Shown one piece after another: positions 5,492-6,098 of a stretch of 6,098 nt of DNA; the stretch's first letter is position 1, and each line of letters opens with the position of its first letter. A model generated the notes under the pieces. It did not search any database. It was given only the letters and a program-made list of their open reading frames with translations, and had not been told where the DNA came from. The stretch comes from JANQLU01 sp964434955 (GTDB lineage: Bacteria; Planctomycetota; Planctomycetia; Pirellulales; Pirellulaceae): the NCBI GenBank assembly GCA_964434955.1, contig CAYSXI010000249.1, positions 1 to 6,098 on the forward strand, given 5' to 3'. Position numbers and translations under genes: made by a program.

Positions 5492-6098
5492 TCAAGTCGC
5501 GGAACGAACGTTGGATGACTGCCAAGTAGAAATGGCCGGAACTGCCTTTGGAATCCGACTTTGCTTGCGTAGCCCTACCACCCAGCGATAGGTCCGATGA
5601 ATCGCTTCATTGAGTGGCATCGGGCAATAACCCAATTGACGACGTGCCTTGTCACAGTCAAAGGACCAGTCGGCCAGGAAAGTGTTGAGCCAACCGGGTG
5701 AAATCTGCGGTGCAATCGAAAACCAGTCGGCCCGTTTCTGATAGCCCCAGGCGACCATTTTGGGAATCATGGTTGCCGACATTTGAAACGTTTTCTTGCC
5801 TTTCAACCTAGCGACAACCTCAAAGAAGCCTTTGAGCGAAATATTTTCACTGCCAAGAATGTAACGCTCCCCGACCTTGCCTTTTTGCATTGCCAGAATG
5901 TGTCCATCGACCACGTCGTCGACAAAAACGTAGTTCCCAAGGTTGGTTCCACCGTTTAGCAAAAACGGAAACCTGCCACGATCGTAGTCATCAATCAACT
6001 TGGTGACTGAATTGCCATCGTTGAGGTAGCCAGGCCCAAATACCCGGGTTGGATTCACAATTGTTACTGGTGCACCCCGTTGGGCAAACGATAGCGCT
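5492..6098 (-). CDS. NAD(P)-dependent epimerase/dehydratase (extended SDR), 5'-truncated by the window edge
   Basis: The C-terminal 201 residues of an extended short-chain dehydrogenase/reductase of the dihydroflavonol-4-reductase/HpnA-like group; the N-terminal Rossmann motif and the YxxxK catalytic pair lie beyond the right edge. The reading frame stays open past the GTG at 6058, and that GTG is internal: the frame reads RGAPVTIV then NPTRVFGPG, the standard SDR motif after the active site. Further support comes from NYVFVDDVVDGHILAMQKG, then GERYILGSEN (the usual VDDV and GERYILGGEN blocks), and a C-terminal KARRQLGY block with a late W. Such enzymes act in the cytosol on sugar-nucleotide or sterol- or flavonol-like substrates; the visible part does not decide which. 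From memory, the combination NPTRVFGPG with NYVFVDDVV also resembles SDRs of Bacteroidota. The final 25 or so residues after the last W are lineage-specific and without recognisable motif. The stop is TGA, with a probable terminator beyond it. Confidence 0.9.
   Translation of the reverse strand, partial: ALSFAQRGAPVTIVNPTRVFGPGYLNDGNSVTKLIDDYDRGRFPFLLNGGTNLGNYVFVDDVVDGHILAMQKGKVGERYILGSENISLKGFFEVVARLKGKKTFQMSATMIPKMVAWGYQKRADWFSIAPQISPGWLNTFLADWSFDCDKARRQLGYCPMPLNEAIHRTYRWVVGLRKQSRIPKAVPAISTWQSSNVRSAT

Noticed and set aside
5092..5529. 145-residue plus-strand frame across the upstream region of the 347-residue DUF1559 gene
   Set aside because: It is highly charged and low in hydrophobic content, antisense to the pseudopilin helix, and runs through the probable terminator of the neighbouring gene.
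6056..6058. GTG as the start of the dehydrogenase/epimerase gene
   Set aside because: The frame continues upstream with family-typical residues (RGAPVTI before VNPTRVFGPG), so this codon is an internal valine and the gene is cut by the window edge.

Overview
The window looks like a chromosomal segment of a member of the Planctomycetota, probably from the Pirellulales side. The main reason is two different DUF1559 proteins, a family that is massively expanded in that phylum. Supporting hints are the mid-range base composition (roughly half G+C by eye), Shine-Dalgarno sequences that are absent or weak at most starts, and scattered single genes rather than long operons. The phylum call is inference from family knowledge; the order is a guess.

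Layout from left to right. Positions 1-213 hold no gene that can be supported. Positions 214-1320 (minus) encode MnmH/SelU, the tRNA 2-selenouridine synthase. Positions 1321-1502 hold its likely promoter and a strong rho-independent terminator for the gene behind it. Positions 1503-3191 (minus) encode a 562-residue exported protein with a C-terminal DUF1559 module and a highly charged tail. Positions 3192-3493 are a divergent intergenic region. Positions 3494-4183 (plus) encode a small zinc-ribbon protein with four predicted membrane segments. It converges, with a 29-base gap, on a minus-strand gene at 4213-5256 for a 347-residue DUF1559 pseudopilin-like protein, which has a clear ribosome binding site and a fair promoter. 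Positions 5492-6098 (minus) carry the C-terminal two thirds or so of an extended short-chain dehydrogenase/epimerase that runs off the right edge and is followed by a probable terminator.

The genes do not form an obvious pathway. Each has its own terminator, promoter region or opposite orientation, so five mostly independent transcription units is the simplest reading. mnmH depends on selenophosphate from SelD, which is not in the window. The two DUF1559 proteins share an unusually similar block (RQFAIA-x-H-x-YHDSY) that is also visible at DNA level, which suggests related paralogues. The most notable oddities are in the 347-residue protein: its prepilin-like N-terminus lacks the glycine and glutamate needed for standard processing, and its C-terminal H-X9-DG motif reads H-X9-DC. 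I see no CRISPR array, transposon, tRNA, rRNA or defence system, and nothing that I would call a new multi-gene system.
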